From an uncultured Gammaproteobacteria bacterium (lineage in GTDB: Bacteria; Pseudomonadota; Gammaproteobacteria; Steroidobacterales; UBA11654): a stretch of DNA of 64,000 nt. The translations under genes and the position numbers were made by a program. Within the stretch, counting starts at the first letter, position 1. The number at the start of each line of letters is the position of its first letter. The notes beneath the pieces are model-generated. The model was given only the letters and a program-made list of their open reading frames with translations. It made no database searches and had not been told where the DNA came from. Below, in pieces: positions 41,094 to 52,502 of this stretch. The stretch spans positions 72,501 to 136,500 of the forward strand of contig CALMWC010000010.1 of assembly GCA_937801655.1 (NCBI GenBank). Direction: 5' to 3'.

Positions 41094-43912
41094 TTGGTCA
41101 GCATATTTTTTAGATACTGACCTGTATAGGAAGCCTTAACTGAAGAGATTTTCTCAGGAGTACCTGCTGCGATAATTTCTCCACCTTTATCACCTCCTTC
41201 TGGTCCTAAATCAATGACCCAGTCAGCTGTTTTTATAACATCAAGATTATGCTCAATCACGACTATAGAATTGCCGTCATCTCTCAACTTTAATAGAACT
41301 TTTAGAAGCTGGCTAATATCATGAAAATGAAGCCCCGTCGTTGGTTCATCCAATAGGTAGAGCGTGCCTTTATTTCCTCTTTTCGATAGTTCTTTTGATA
41401 GTTTTATTCTTTGAGCCTCACCACCTGAAAGAGTTACTGCATTTTGACCTAATTTAATATAGCCAAGTCCCACTTCCAGAAGTGTTGTTAGTTTATTATT
41501 TATGCTCGACACGTTCTTAAAATACACCGATGCTTCTTTTACCGTCATTTCAAGGACTTCATAGATGTTCTTTTCCTTATACTTGATATCCAGAGTCTCT
41601 CTATTGAATCGTTTTCCTTCACATGAATCACAAAGAACATAAATATCTGCTAAGAAATTCATTTCAACTTTTATAAAGCCACCTCCTTGGCAAGTTTCAC
41701 ATCTTCCTCCTTTAACATTAAAGCTAAATCTTCCTGGTTTGTAACCTCTAGATCTGGCTTCTTGTGTTCCAGCAAATAATTCTCTGATGGGAGTAAATAA
41801 ACCTGTGTAAGTTGCAGGATTTGATCTCGGTGTTCTACCTATGGGACTTTGACTGATATCAATCAATCGTTTTATATTCTCATAACCTTCAATGGATACC
41901 TCGGCTAATTCTTCATTGAATTGCCTACTTAATTTTGACTTCAATGCAGGCTTTATTATCCCATTGATTAGTGATGATTTACCTGATCCTGAAACGCCAG
42001 TAATACAGGTTAAAAGATTAAGAGGGATCTCTGCACAAATGGATTTCAAATTGTTTTTATTAGCATTATTGATTTTCAATATATGATTTTTATCAGGTTG
42101 GATCCTTTTATTTGGTACATCAATTTTTTTCTGCCCTTTAAGGTAATTCCCAGTTAATGATTTTGTCTCATTTTTAATATCATCAATGCTTCCTTGACAA
42201 ACAATTTCTCCGCCTGAGCTGCCTGCACCTGGACCAATGTCAACAATAAAATCAGCTGATTTTATAGCCTCCTCATCATGTTCAACAACTATGACTGTAT
42301 TTCCCAAATCCCTTAGCTTGGTTAGGGTTTTAATCAATCGTTTATTGTCTTTTTGATGTAATCCTATGGTTGGTTCATCCAAGATATACATGACTCCAAC
42401 AAGACCAGAACCAATTTGACTTGCTAACCTTATTCTCTGGGATTCTCCACCTGAAAGAGTCTCTGCACTTCTTTCTAGATTGAGGTAATTTAAACCTACA
42501 TTAGATAAAAATTGCAAACGATCAATAATCTCCTTTACTACATTTTTGGCTATTTCTCCTCGGCTTCCTTTTAATTTTAGTGTATTAAAAAATACTAATG
42601 TTTCATCAATATTCATTCTTGTAAGATCAGCGATATTTCGTTTATCAATAAATACATTTCTGGCCGCCTCATTGAGTCTTTTTCCATCGCATTCCTGACA
42701 AGCAGAAGTACTCATGTATTTTGATAAGGCATCTTTTACTGCTTGAGAGTCGGTTTCTTTATAACGTCTTTTAAGGTTGGGAATTACGCCCTCAAAGGGA
42801 TGTTTTCTTGATATTCTTTTCCCGCCTCTACCTGGATAGTAAAATTGTATTTTCTCACTTCCACTGCCATCTAATAGTATGTCTTTTATTTTTTTAGTAT
42901 AAGTTTTAAATGGTTCTTCAATATCAAAGTTGTAATGCTTTGCAAGACTTTTGATTAAATGGAAGTAATAAAAGTTTCTTCTATCCCATCCTCTAATAGC
43001 CCCCTCAGCAATGCTTAAATTTTCATTTTTAATGACTAATTCAGGACTAAAAAAATGCTCTACGCCTAAACCATCACAATTACTGCAAGCCCCTGCTGGA
43101 TTATTAAATGAAAAAGTTCTGGGTTCAAGTTCAGTAATAGAAAATCCACATGAGGGGCATGCAAACTTATTGGAAAATAGTAAACTTTTTTGAGTTCCAT
43201 CAAGAAAAGCAACTTTTGCTATACCATTCGATAATTCAAGAGCTGTTTCAAATGATTCTGTTATCCTTAAACCAATCTCAGCTTTAACACTGAATCTATC
43301 AACTACAACTTCAATTGTATTCTTTTTCTTCGCATCTATTACTGGCAAGGCATCTATTTCATGAATAAATCCATTAATTCTAAGACGAATAAATCCTTTG
43401 GATTTTATGTCTTTTATTAACTCATTATGTTCTCCTTTACGATCATTGATAATAGGAGAAAGCAGAATTAATTTAGTGCCGACATTTATCTTTAGAATTT
43501 GATCCACCATTTCAGATACATTTTGTATGCCAAGATTTCTTTTATGGGTTGGGCATTTAGGTATTCCTGCTCTAGCAAATAATAACCTTAGGTAATCATA
43601 AATTTCTGTCACTGTTCCAACTGTTGATCTTGGGTTATGAGATGTTGTTTTTTGTTCTATTGAAATTGCCGGAGAAAGTCCTTCAATTAGATCAACATCG
43701 GGTTTTTCCATCAACGAAAGAAACTGTCTCGCATAAGCCGATAAAGATTCAACATACCTTCTTTGTCCTTCCGCATAAATAGTATCAAATGCTAAAGATG
43801 ATTTACCCGACCCTGATAAACCCGTGAGTACAATTAATTTATTTCTAGGCAACTCAAGATCAATGTTCTTTAAGTTATGGGTTCTAGCCCCTCTTATATT
43901 GATGAACTTCAT
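41090..43912 (-). CDS. uvrA: Excinuclease ABC subunit A
   Basis: DNA damage sensor of nucleotide excision repair, 940 residues as in E. coli. Two ABC ATPase modules are visible: Walker [14 protein letters not shown] (about 31-43) and [13 protein letters not shown] (about 638-650), with signatures [12 protein letters not shown] and [12 protein letters not shown]. Zinc sites are CPSCGFS to ACSNCDGLG (about 250-283) and CETCQGGG to [10 protein letters not shown] (about 735-770). It is divergent from ssb, as in E. coli. Confidence 0.99.
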   Translation of the reverse strand: MKFINIRGARTHNLKNIDLELPRNKLIVLTGLSGSGKSSLAFDTIYAEGQRRYVESLSAYARQFLSLMEKPDVDLIEGLSPAISIEQKTTSHNPRSTVGTVTEIYDYLRLLFARAGIPKCPTHKRNLGIQNVSEMVDQILKINVGTKLILLSPIINDRKGEHNELIKDIKSKGFIRLRINGFIHEIDALPVIDAKKKNTIEVVVDRFSVKAEIGLRITESFETALELSNGIAKVAFLDGTQKSLLFSNKFACPSCGFSITELEPRTFSFNNPAGACSNCDGLGVEHFFSPELVIKNENLSIAEGAIRGWDRRNFYYFHLIKSLAKHYNFDIEEPFKTYTKKIKDILLDGSGSEKIQFYYPGRGGKRISRKHPFEGVIPNLKRRYKETDSQAVKDALSKYMSTSACQECDGKRLNEAARNVFIDKRNIADLTRMNIDETLVFFNTLKLKGSRGEIAKNVVKEIIDRLQFLSNVGLNYLNLERSAETLSGGESQRIRLASQIGSGLVGVMYILDEPTIGLHQKDNKRLIKTLTKLRDLGNTVIVVEHDEEAIKSADFIVDIGPGAGSSGGEIVCQGSIDDIKNETKSLTGNYLKGQKKIDVPNKRIQPDKNHILKINNANKNNLKSICAEIPLNLLTCITGVSGSGKSSLINGIIKPALKSKLSRQFNEELAEVSIEGYENIKRLIDISQSPIGRTPRSNPATYTGLFTPIRELFAGTQEARSRGYKPGRFSFNVKGGRCETCQGGGFIKVEMNFLADIYVLCDSCEGKRFNRETLDIKYKEKNIYEVLEMTVKEASVYFKNVSSINNKLTTLLEVGLGYIKLGQNAVTLSGGEAQRIKLSKELSKRGNKGTLYLLDEPTTGLHFHDISQLLKVLLKLRDDGNSIVVIEHNLDVIKTADWVIDLGPEGGDKGGEIIAAGTPEKISSVKASYTGQYLKNMLTN

Positions 43913-44035
43913 ACTAAGCCTTTTTTAAAATGCCAAACCTTGTATTGTAAATGTTTTTGACTTTGACAAGCAAATACAAAGGTTTTTGATACAATAATCA
44001 TTTAATCTAGAATGAGATATTTATAAGGAAATATT
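43913..44035. promoter_or_regulatory. Divergent uvrA/ssb promoter region
   Basis: This 123-base AT-rich spacer must drive both uvrA and ssb. TTGACA at 43963-43968 and TACAAT at 43990-43995 (plus strand) resemble promoter boxes, but their spacing is 21 bases, longer than ideal. The E. coli counterpart has a LexA box; here no CTG trinucleotide is present at all on the plus strand, so a canonical CTG-N10-CAG operator is absent. Confidence 0.5.
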
Positions 44036-44467
44036 ATGGCGGGAGTTAATAAAGTGATTGTGGTTGGGCGACTAGGTTCTGATCCAGATACAAGGTATAT
44101 GCCAAGTGGTAGCGCGGTTACAAATGTTAGTGTAGCAACATCAGAATCTTGGAAAGACAAGGAAACAGGCGAAAAGCAAGAGAAAACAGAGTGGCATCGA
44201 GTAGTCTTTTTTAATCGGTTGGCTGAGATTGCAAGTGAATATTTAAAAAAAGGGTCCCAAATTTATGTAGAAGGTAGGCTTCAAACTAGAAAATGGGAGG
44301 ATAAAGAAGGCAATGAAAAGTGGACTACTGAAATAGTGGCTAACCAAATGCAAATGTTAGGCGAGAGGATGTCATCAGGCTCATCTAACAATGATCGAGC
44401 TCCAGCGCAAAATACCAATAAGAATGATTTTGCGAATGATGATTTTGATGATGATATTCCGTTCTAA
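44036..44467 (+). CDS. ssb: Single-stranded DNA-binding protein
   Basis: Tetrameric OB-fold protein that coats single-stranded DNA, 143 residues. It begins [20 protein letters not shown] and has [20 protein letters not shown] (about 53-72). A disordered linker ends in the acidic tip DDFDDDIPF that docks partner proteins. TAAGGAAA precedes the ATG. Confidence 0.98.
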   Translation: MAGVNKVIVVGRLGSDPDTRYMPSGSAVTNVSVATSESWKDKETGEKQEKTEWHRVVFFNRLAEIASEYLKKGSQIYVEGRLQTRKWEDKEGNEKWTTEIVANQMQMLGERMSSGSSNNDRAPAQNTNKNDFANDDFDDDIPF

Positions 44468-44496
44468 TCCTGAATAAGACGAACAAATAAAAGACA

Positions 44497-45819
44497 GTGT
44501 CTAGAAAGATATTTATAAAATCTTTTGGTTGTCAGATGAATGAGTATGATGCTATGAAAATGGCAGATGTCATGTGTCATCACAAAGATATGGAGGTAAC
44601 ATCTGAAGAATCTAAAGCAGATGTATTTCTCTTAAATACTTGTTCAATTAGAGAAAAGCCTCAAGAGAAAGTTTTTCATCAATTAGGAAGATGGAAAGCC
44701 TATAAAGATAAAAATCCTCAAATTGTTATTGGTGTTGGAGGTTGCGTGGCAAGTCAGGAGGGGAGTGCAATCATCAAGAGGGCACCCTATGTCGATATGG
44801 TGTTTGGACCACAAACACTTCATCGACTGCCAAGTATGTATGATCAGGTTATTTCTACAAGAGACCCCATAGTTGACATCAGCTTTCCAAAAATAGAAAA
44901 ATTTAATCATTTACCTAAGACAAAAAATATAAAAGCCTCAGCTTTTGTTTCTATTATGGAGGGATGCAGTAAATTTTGTACTTTTTGTGTGGTTCCTTAT
45001 ACCAGGGGTCTAGAGGTTAGTAGATTGCCAGAGCAAATACTTGATGAGATTAAAGACTTAGCTGGGAAAGGAGTAAGAGAGATTAATTTACTTGGTCAGA
45101 ATGTTAATGCTTATCGAGTAAAGGATATCAGTGGAAAGAGACTCAAGCTTTCAGATTTAATTGAGAAGGTTACTGAAATAGAAGGAATAGATAGAATAAG
45201 ATTTACCACGTCACATCCTTTGCAGTTTACTGATGACTTAGTAGCAGCATATAATCACCCAAAATTAGCCAATTATTTACACTTACCTATTCAAAGCGGG
45301 TCTAACCGGATACTTAAACTTATGCATAGAAAGCATAATGTTCAATTGTATATTGATAGAATATCTAAACTCAGAGCTCTCAGACCTAATATCAGTATTG
45401 CTTCTGATTTTATAGTCGGGTTTCCTGGAGAAACCGAAGATGATTTTCAGGAAACTTTGAATGTTATTGAAGAAGTAGGCTTTGATCAGTCCTTTAGTTT
45501 TATCTATAGTCCAAGACCACAAACACCTGCAGCACTTATGGATGATGATGTCAGTTATCAAGAGAAGCTAGAGAGATTGAATAGATTACAGAGTAGGATC
45601 AAAGCAAATACCCTGAAAATAAGTAAAGAGATGATCGGAACAGATCAAACTATTTTAGTTGAAAAACTATCAAAAAAAATGAATAAACAAATATCAGGTA
45701 GAACTGAGAATAACCGATGGGTAAACTTTGATGGACCCAGTAGCTTGATAGGCCAATTTATCAAATTACGAATCACAGAAGCATTGTCCAACTCACTTCG
45801 AGCACGAATCATAAATTAA
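44497..45819 (+). CDS. miaB: tRNA-2-methylthio-N6-isopentenyladenosine synthase MiaB
   Basis: Radical-SAM methylthiotransferase that modifies A37 of tRNAs. The 440-residue protein has the N-terminal UPF0004 domain with C12, C49 and C83, the radical-SAM CxxxCxxC (C157, C161, C164) and a C-terminal TRAM domain (about 377-440). The start is GTG 44497; MSRKIFIKSFGCQMNEYDA matches the family. It begins 29 bases after ssb and leads the ybeZ-ybeY-corC-lnt genes. Confidence 0.97.
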   Translation: MSRKIFIKSFGCQMNEYDAMKMADVMCHHKDMEVTSEESKADVFLLNTCSIREKPQEKVFHQLGRWKAYKDKNPQIVIGVGGCVASQEGSAIIKRAPYVDMVFGPQTLHRLPSMYDQVISTRDPIVDISFPKIEKFNHLPKTKNIKASAFVSIMEGCSKFCTFCVVPYTRGLEVSRLPEQILDEIKDLAGKGVREINLLGQNVNAYRVKDISGKRLKLSDLIEKVTEIEGIDRIRFTTSHPLQFTDDLVAAYNHPKLANYLHLPIQSGSNRILKLMHRKHNVQLYIDRISKLRALRPNISIASDFIVGFPGETEDDFQETLNVIEEVGFDQSFSFIYSPRPQTPAALMDDDVSYQEKLERLNRLQSRIKANTLKISKEMIGTDQTILVEKLSKKMNKQISGRTENNRWVNFDGPSSLIGQFIKLRITEALSNSLRARIIN

Positions 45820-45830
45820 AAAGGATCTTT

Positions 45831-46784
45831 TTGAATACTAAAGAATTTGAGATTGAATTGGCCGAGAATAATATTCTAGCTAATATGTTAGGTATATTTG
45901 ATAAACATCTTAGAATTATTGAGCATGAACTAGAGGTAGAAATAAAGACAAGAGGCGGGTTCTTTTTGTTATCAGGCAAACAGGATAATCTTAATATGGT
46001 TGAAGAGGTTATCAGAGAGTTATATTTTTTAGCTGAGAACGATCACTTATCCCATGAAAAAGTTCATCTTGTATTGAGAAAATTTATGCTGGATGCAACT
46101 ACAAAGAAAACGATGAACAAAAAAAATGGCATCTTTATAGACACACCTAATAAGGAAATTCATACCCAAAATAAGAATCAAATTGAATACATTCAGGCAA
46201 TTAGAAAGAACGATTTATCCTTTGGGATAGGACCAGCAGGAACTGGAAAAACATATTTAGCTATTGCTACTGCAATAGAGGCTTTGCAAAAACAAACAGT
46301 AAAAAAAATTATTTTAGTTAGACCAGCTGTTGAGGCAGGAGAAAGACTGGGTTTTTTACCTGGTGACCTATCCCAAAAGGTCGACCCATATCTAAGACCA
46401 ATGTACGATGCACTATATGAAATGTTGGGTTTTGATCAAGTGATGAATCTTATTGATAGAAAATCAATTGAGCTAGCTCCTCTTGCTTTTATGAGAGGTC
46501 GTTCATTGAATGAAAGCTTTATCATTCTTGACGAAGCTCAAAATACAACAATTGAACAAATGAAAATGTTTTTAACAAGAATGGGCTTTGGTTCTAAATC
46601 TGTAGTCAATGGAGATATAACACAAATTGATCTACCCTCTGAGAAAGAATCTGGTCTAAAGCATGTATTGGAGATTATTAAGCACCTTAAAAATGTTGGA
46701 GTAGTAAACTTTAATCATAAAGATGTAATTCGTCACCGAATTGTACAAGATATAGTAGAGGCCTATGAGAAACATAAAAAGTAA
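45831..46784 (+). CDS. ybeZ: PhoH-like ATPase YbeZ
   Basis: PhoH-family ATPase thought to work with YbeY in RNA or ribosome maturation. The 317 residues include Walker A GPAGTGKT (134-141), Walker B FIILDEAQN (about 227-235), and SEKESGLKHVL near 265-275. The start is TTG 45831 with AAGGA 6 bases upstream. It ends directly against the ybeY ATG. Confidence 0.96.
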   Translation: MNTKEFEIELAENNILANMLGIFDKHLRIIEHELEVEIKTRGGFFLLSGKQDNLNMVEEVIRELYFLAENDHLSHEKVHLVLRKFMLDATTKKTMNKKNGIFIDTPNKEIHTQNKNQIEYIQAIRKNDLSFGIGPAGTGKTYLAIATAIEALQKQTVKKIILVRPAVEAGERLGFLPGDLSQKVDPYLRPMYDALYEMLGFDQVMNLIDRKSIELAPLAFMRGRSLNESFIILDEAQNTTIEQMKMFLTRMGFGSKSVVNGDITQIDLPSEKESGLKHVLEIIKHLKNVGVVNFNHKDVIRHRIVQDIVEAYEKHKK

Positions 46785-47270
46785 ATGATTGAGGAGAAGA
46801 AACCATTCTATATTGAGACCCAAACTGGAGATGGGATTAAACTGCCAATAGACTCTGAAGTCATTGAACAATTAATCTTTCTGACGTATGAGGTTTCCAA
46901 TCAAAGAATCGATTTACCATTGGGTATAACAATAAGACTCGTTGACAATGAAGAAGGGCGATTGTTGAATAAAAATTATTCGAAAAAAGATAAATCAACT
47001 AATGTGCTTTCATTTATTGGCAATGCCTCAGAAGAAAGAAAACTAGGGATAGACCCACCTTTTCTTGGTGATATTATTATTTGTCTACCAGTTATCGAGA
47101 CTGAGGCTAAGGACCAAGGTAAAAATCTTATCGAGCATCTACAGCATATGATTATTCATGGTTTCTTGCATTTGATTGGCTATGATCATCAGAACGATCA
47201 AGAGGAGAGTATAATGGCAAGTATCGAAAACCAAGTTTTGGCATCAAGTTTGGTAAAGGAATTAAGATGA
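46785..47270 (+). CDS. ybeY: Endoribonuclease/rRNA maturation factor YbeY
   Basis: Zinc protein involved in 16S rRNA 3' maturation and ribosome quality control. The 161-residue protein has the HGFLHLIGYDH motif with zinc ligands H125, H129 and H135. STNVLSFIG and FLGDIIICLPV are also conserved. It starts on the base after the ybeZ stop and overlaps corC by 4 bases. Confidence 0.97.
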   Translation: MIEEKKPFYIETQTGDGIKLPIDSEVIEQLIFLTYEVSNQRIDLPLGITIRLVDNEEGRLLNKNYSKKDKSTNVLSFIGNASEERKLGIDPPFLGDIIICLPVIETEAKDQGKNLIEHLQHMIIHGFLHLIGYDHQNDQEESIMASIENQVLASSLVKELR

Positions 47271-48073
47271 ATAAAACAATAAAAAAAATAAAATCATTGT
47301 TCATAGAGGTTCAAAATACTCCAGAGAGCTTTTTTACTATGATTGAATCAAAGAGATGGAAAGATTTTATTGGGAAGGATGAGATCAGAATGATTCAAGG
47401 AGTCATTGAGGTCTCTGAACTCCAAGTAAGAGATATCATGATCCCAAGATCTAATATGATTGTTTTAGAAGAATCGAATGATGTGGGGGAATTACTTAAA
47501 AAAATAATTGACTCAGGTCATTCAAGGTTCCCAGTGATTGCAGACAATAAAGATGAGGTTGTGGGTATATTGTTAGCGAAAGATATTTTAAAGTTCACCA
47601 ATAAGAAGGACAGTGAATTTATTATGAGTAACTATCTTAGGCCTCCAACGTTTATTCCAGAGAGTAAGAGATTAAAGATACTTTTGAAAGAATTTAGAAA
47701 AAGTAGAAACCATATGGCTATTGTAGTTGATGAGTATGGAAGAACAGCTGGTATGTTAACCATTGAAGATGTTCTAGAGCAAATTGTTGGCGATATTGAG
47801 GATGAATTTGATGCTGAAGATTTACCGATGATAAGGGAACTTCAAAAAGGAATATTTCAAGTGGATGCATTGATTCGTATGGAAGACTTTAATGATGCTT
47901 TTGAAAGCGAGTTTGATGATGAAGATTTTGATACTCTTGGCGGCATGCTCTCTAAGAATCTAGGAAAATTACCTAGAGTTGGAGAGAAAGCAACGATTGC
48001 TTCATTTGAATTCAAAATACTTCAGGCTAATCATCGGAAAATAATACTGATCGAAGTAAAGAAAATTGATTAA
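47267..48073 (+). CDS. corC: CBS-domain protein CorC/YbeX
   Basis: Cytoplasmic protein of 268 residues with two CBS domains (about 50-110 and 115-175) and a C-terminal CorC_HlyC domain (about 190-268). VRDIMIPRSNMIVLEESNDV and VDEYGRTAGMLTIEDVLEQI are typical. Linked to magnesium/cobalt efflux and ribosome maturation in E. coli. It overlaps ybeY by 4 bases and lnt by 8. Confidence 0.95.
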   Translation: MNKTIKKIKSLFIEVQNTPESFFTMIESKRWKDFIGKDEIRMIQGVIEVSELQVRDIMIPRSNMIVLEESNDVGELLKKIIDSGHSRFPVIADNKDEVVGILLAKDILKFTNKKDSEFIMSNYLRPPTFIPESKRLKILLKEFRKSRNHMAIVVDEYGRTAGMLTIEDVLEQIVGDIEDEFDAEDLPMIRELQKGIFQVDALIRMEDFNDAFESEFDDEDFDTLGGMLSKNLGKLPRVGEKATIASFEFKILQANHRKIILIEVKKID

Positions 48074-49559
48074 AAAAAAATCATTAACTTTTTTGATCGC
48101 CTTATTGTTTATTCTTGGTTTTGAGCCTTTTAATTTTTTCTTATTCCCTGTTATCGTCCTCTCTCTATTATTCTTTATTGCCCTAAAAGAGCAGCCCAGT
48201 AGAACGGCTTACCTTTTTTTCTCATTTGGTTTCTTTCTTTTTGGGGTTGGCCTCTATTGGCTTTATATCAGTATCAGTGTTATCAGTGGAGCCCCTTCTT
48301 GGCTATCATTTTTACTAATAGCTTTTTTGGCTGCGGCAATGTCAACTTATTATGCATTAGCAGGATACTTGATCAGTTATTCATATAAAAAATTTAACTC
48401 AAAAATGATTACTTTATTATTTTTTGCTCCCAGCCTATGGGTAACAATGGAGTGGATTCGAGGGTATTTATTTACAGGTTTTCCATGGTATACATTAGGG
48501 TACAGTCAAACCACTACATGGTTGACAGGATGGGCACCTATTGGTGGTGTTTATATGATGAGCTATATTGTTGCATTATCTTCATCCTTAATTTTATTAA
48601 TTTATCTGAAAATTAAGCCTTATAGGTTTGTAGCAATACTAACGTCTGTTTGTTTGGTTTCATTCTCTTTACAATTTATTGAATGGACAGAGAGTAAAGG
48701 ACGCCCACTCACTGTGACACTTGTTCAAGGAGGGGTATTGCAAGAAAATAAATGGCTTCGCTCTGAACTAAATAATACTTTAAATCTTTATAAGGGCAGT
48801 CTTATAGCTTCCGAGGGATTAGATCTAGTAATTTGGCCTGAGGTTGCTATTCCAGCATTAGCACAGAGAGTTAAACCCTATTTAAAAGAATTGGATCAAA
48901 TAATAATTAATAAAAAAATTCAACTATTAATTATGGGTATAAATACTCTGGACAAAGAAAGGAATGTATATAATTCCATGCTGACAATGGGAGTTGATAA
49001 TGTGGTTTATCATAAGAGGCATCTCGTCCCTTTTGGTGAGTATTTTCCAGTGCCACTATTTATAAAAAATTGGTTGCAAGAGATGCAATTACCTAATAAT
49101 GATATTAAAAAAGGCAATCGCATTCAGGCGATGCCAAAATTAAATGATATTACTATCGCAACATCCATTTGTTTTGAAGATATTTTTGGCAGTGAGCAAT
49201 TGACATTTCAACCCGAAGCAAATGTTTTAGTCAACATTACCAATAATGCATGGTTTGGAGAATCTATAGCCTCTGCACAACACTTTCAAATGTCAAGAAT
49301 GAGGGCAATAGAGACCGGTCGTTTTCTGTTAAGAACTTCCAATACGGGAATTACAGCAATTGTTAAACCCGATGGCAGTATTCAGCAACAACTAGATCCT
49401 TATGAATATTCTTTATTGAAGGGAAGTTTTCAGCCTATGCAGGGTTTAACTCCTTATATTAAATTAGGAAATTATTTGATTGTAATTCTTATTATCTTCA
49501 TGATGAGTTTAGGCTATTATCTTGGTGTAAATTTAAAGAAAAAAGAGAATGATGGATAA
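48066..49559 (+). CDS. lnt: Apolipoprotein N-acyltransferase
   Basis: Inner-membrane enzyme that adds the third acyl chain to lipoproteins. The 497 residues comprise about six N-terminal membrane helices and a nitrilase-type domain. The catalytic triad is visible as Glu in [10 protein letters not shown], a Lys in the middle of the domain and Cys in [18 protein letters not shown] and [15 protein letters not shown] are diagnostic. The start is TTG 48066 inside corC. It overlaps leuS by 11 bases. Confidence 0.96.
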   Translation: MIKKKSLTFLIALLFILGFEPFNFFLFPVIVLSLLFFIALKEQPSRTAYLFFSFGFFLFGVGLYWLYISISVISGAPSWLSFLLIAFLAAAMSTYYALAGYLISYSYKKFNSKMITLLFFAPSLWVTMEWIRGYLFTGFPWYTLGYSQTTTWLTGWAPIGGVYMMSYIVALSSSLILLIYLKIKPYRFVAILTSVCLVSFSLQFIEWTESKGRPLTVTLVQGGVLQENKWLRSELNNTLNLYKGSLIASEGLDLVIWPEVAIPALAQRVKPYLKELDQIIINKKIQLLIMGINTLDKERNVYNSMLTMGVDNVVYHKRHLVPFGEYFPVPLFIKNWLQEMQLPNNDIKKGNRIQAMPKLNDITIATSICFEDIFGSEQLTFQPEANVLVNITNNAWFGESIASAQHFQMSRMRAIETGRFLLRTSNTGITAIVKPDGSIQQQLDPYEYSLLKGSFQPMQGLTPYIKLGNYLIVILIIFMMSLGYYLGVNLKKKENDG

Positions 49560-52008
49560 AAAATATAATCCAAAAGAAATTGAAAAGGAAGCACAAGAAT
49601 TTTGGGCTGAAAACCATGTCTTTGAAGTAAATGAAGATGATAATTTAGAAAAATTTTATTGCCTGTGCATGTTTCCTTATCCCAGTGGAAGATTGCATAT
49701 GGGGCATGTAAGGAATTATACCATTGGGGATGTAATTTCAAGATACCAGAGAATGCTTGGTAAGAATGTACTTCAGCCAATGGGCTGGGATGCTTTTGGT
49801 CTTCCAGCTGAAGGAGCTGCAATAAAAAATAATATGCCACCGGCTGATTGGACTCGTGAAAACATTCAATATATGAAGCATCAGTTGAACATATTAGGGT
49901 TTGGTTATGATTGGACGAGAGAGTTGGCTACTTGTGAACCCAGTTATTATCGATGGGAACAATGGATGTTTTCAAGGCTATTTAAAAAAGGCTTAGCGTA
50001 TCGTGATAGTGCAACAGTTAATTGGGATCCAGAAGAAAATACAGTATTAGCAAATGAGCAAGTGATCGATGGAAAAGGTTGGCGCTCTGGTGCGGAAATA
50101 GAAAGAAGAGTAATGCCTCAATGGTTCTTGAAAATAACAGATTACTGCGAAGAACTACTTTCGGGGTTGGATGATTTGGATTGGCCAGAAAAAGTTAAAG
50201 TTATGCAAAAGAATTGGATTGGTCGGTCGGAAGGGGTGGAGATTGATTTTGAGGTAGCAAATACCGAATATACCATTTCTGCATATACCACAAGGCCAGA
50301 TACTCTTTTTGGTGCCAGTTATATGGCTTTAGCACCTGAGCATCCATTGGTTCAAGAAATTGGTGAAAGTAGTGATGAAGTGAGATCGTATTTGAAGAAA
50401 GTTAGATCGCAAGGAGTCTCAGAGGAAGCATTAGAAAAAATGGAAAAGATTGGAGTGCCTTTGGGTATGGAGGCCATCAATCCTCTCAATGGTTCAAAGA
50501 TTCCAATATGGTCTGCAAATTTTGTATTAATGACTTATGGAACAGGTGCCATTATGTCTGTTCCAGCTCACGATGATAGAGATTTTGAATTTGCAAAGAA
50601 TTATGATTTACCAATAATTCCTGTCGTTGTACCTGAAAAAGAAAAAGATGACCATAATTTTAACCAACAAGCTTTTTGCCTAGAAGGCTTAATGATTAAT
50701 TCAGGAAATTATGATGGCATGAATTCTGAGGCAGCAAAAGATTTGATTGCATCAGAGCTTGAAAAAAAACAAGTAGGAAAAAAAGTTATTAATTATCGTT
50801 TGAGAGATTGGTTGATCTCCAGGCAACGATATTGGGGTGCACCTATTCCTGTATTAACTGACAATAAAGGTGAGATTATTCTAGCGGATGATAATGTGCT
50901 ACCGGTTAAACTACCTGAGGAAGTTAAATTTGATGGTGTTCATTCTCCCATTAAGACCATGAAAGAGTTCATTGAGGTCCTGAACCCTGAAACCAATGAG
51001 ATTCTTCAAAGAGAAACGGATACTTTTGATACCTTTATGGAATCCTCTTGGTATTATGCGAGATTTTGTTCGTCAGATAATAATGAGGCAATGCTTGATG
51101 AGAGGGCAAATTATTGGCTACCAGTTGATTTATATATTGGAGGGATTGAGCATGCAATTCTTCATTTGTTGTATGCTCGGTTCTATCATAAGCTTTTAAG
51201 AGATGAGGGTCTTGTCGAAGGCGATGAGCCATTTAAGAGCTTATTGACTCAAGGCATGGTATTAAAGGATGGTGCTAAAATGTCCAAATCACTAGGAAAT
51301 ACAGTTGATCCAGAAGAGATGATCAAAAATTATGGTGCTGATACCGTTAGATTATTTATGATGTTCACGGCACCTCCCGAGCAATCACTCGAATGGTCAG
51401 ATACAGCCATTAATGGTTCCTTTAGATTTTTAAAAAAATTATGGAGTACTGTTCAACTTAAGAATGATCAAATAAAAAGTATTGGGAGTATCGAAGGCAA
51501 TGAATGCTTTAATCCAATGCAAACTGATTTAAGAAGAAAAACACATAAAACAATTGCTAAGGTTACGGATGACATAGGCAGAAGATATACTTTTAATACA
51601 GCTATAGCAGCTATTATGGAACTCTTTAATCATCTTAATGCCTTTGAAATTAATAGTGAATCAGATCAAAAGGTTGCAAGAGAGTGCATTGAGACAATAT
51701 TGCTATTACTCTCGCCAATTGTCCCTCATATATGCAATCGTCTTTGGCATGAAATTGGCAATGAAAATGCAATTATCTATGAACGTTGGCCTTTAAGCCA
51801 AGAAGACTTAATTGTTGATGATGTTATTGAAGTGGTCATCCAAGTCAATGGTAAACTGAGATCCAGAGTTGTCGTCTCTGCTGATAAAAATAAGCAAGAG
51901 CTTGAAGAAATTGCATTAAGTGATAGTAAAATTATGAGCTTGATTGATGGAAAAGAAATTAAGAAAGTGATTGTTGTACCAAAAAAATTAATTAATATAG
52001 TTATTTAA
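49549..52008 (+). CDS. leuS: Leucyl-tRNA synthetase
   Basis: Class I synthetase with editing domain, 819 residues (E. coli 860). The HIGH region is [19 protein letters not shown] (about 44-62); the editing domain has [20 protein letters not shown] (about 251-270); KMSKS is in [17 protein letters not shown] (about 576-592). A C-terminal domain ends at 819. It starts inside lnt. Confidence 0.98.
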   Translation: MMDKKYNPKEIEKEAQEFWAENHVFEVNEDDNLEKFYCLCMFPYPSGRLHMGHVRNYTIGDVISRYQRMLGKNVLQPMGWDAFGLPAEGAAIKNNMPPADWTRENIQYMKHQLNILGFGYDWTRELATCEPSYYRWEQWMFSRLFKKGLAYRDSATVNWDPEENTVLANEQVIDGKGWRSGAEIERRVMPQWFLKITDYCEELLSGLDDLDWPEKVKVMQKNWIGRSEGVEIDFEVANTEYTISAYTTRPDTLFGASYMALAPEHPLVQEIGESSDEVRSYLKKVRSQGVSEEALEKMEKIGVPLGMEAINPLNGSKIPIWSANFVLMTYGTGAIMSVPAHDDRDFEFAKNYDLPIIPVVVPEKEKDDHNFNQQAFCLEGLMINSGNYDGMNSEAAKDLIASELEKKQVGKKVINYRLRDWLISRQRYWGAPIPVLTDNKGEIILADDNVLPVKLPEEVKFDGVHSPIKTMKEFIEVLNPETNEILQRETDTFDTFMESSWYYARFCSSDNNEAMLDERANYWLPVDLYIGGIEHAILHLLYARFYHKLLRDEGLVEGDEPFKSLLTQGMVLKDGAKMSKSLGNTVDPEEMIKNYGADTVRLFMMFTAPPEQSLEWSDTAINGSFRFLKKLWSTVQLKNDQIKSIGSIEGNECFNPMQTDLRRKTHKTIAKVTDDIGRRYTFNTAIAAIMELFNHLNAFEINSESDQKVARECIETILLLLSPIVPHICNRLWHEIGNENAIIYERWPLSQEDLIVDDVIEVVIQVNGKLRSRVVVSADKNKQELEEIALSDSKIMSLIDGKEIKKVIVVPKKLINIVI

Positions 52009-52499
52009 TGGTCATGATTAGGATAATTTTTATCTCATTGCTATCAAGTCTGGTTCTGTCTTGTGGATTTGAGTTGCAAAATACTTCAAGCATTAGTGAA
52101 AAGCTTGATGCTTTAATAATAAAAACCAACAATCCATATACTACTTTCTATAGAACTTTGAGAAATCAATTTAGAGAGAGCGGCACTAGGATTATTGATG
52201 ATACTTCTCAATCTGATTATACACTGACTATACTAACGGATGAATCGAAGCAAAGAACTCTATCAGTATCAGCTACAAATACTCCTCAAGAATATGAGGT
52301 CTATTATCGAGTAACATGGTCTTTTAGTAAGGGAGATAAGATCATTCTTGAATCAGTCACTAATTTAAGCACTCAGGACTATACTTTTGATCAGAGGCAA
52401 TTACTTGGTAAATCTAATGAATCTCAAATGATAAAACAAGCATTAGCCAAAGACATAGCCCGAGAAGTCATATTTAGGCTTAATGAGGAAGAATTTTAA
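52008..52499 (+). CDS. lptE: LPS-assembly lipoprotein LptE
   Basis: Outer-membrane lipoprotein plug of the LptD LPS translocon. The 163 residues begin with a lipoprotein signal ending LVLSCGFEL (Cys19). Overall sequence is poorly conserved, but length, signal and the leuS-lptE order are typical. It overlaps the leuS stop by one base (taatg). The usual next gene, holA, is displaced to 58124. Confidence 0.9.
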   Translation: MVMIRIIFISLLSSLVLSCGFELQNTSSISEKLDALIIKTNNPYTTFYRTLRNQFRESGTRIIDDTSQSDYTLTILTDESKQRTLSVSATNTPQEYEVYYRVTWSFSKGDKIILESVTNLSTQDYTFDQRQLLGKSNESQMIKQALAKDIAREVIFRLNEEEF

Positions 52500-52502
52500 A
52501 TT

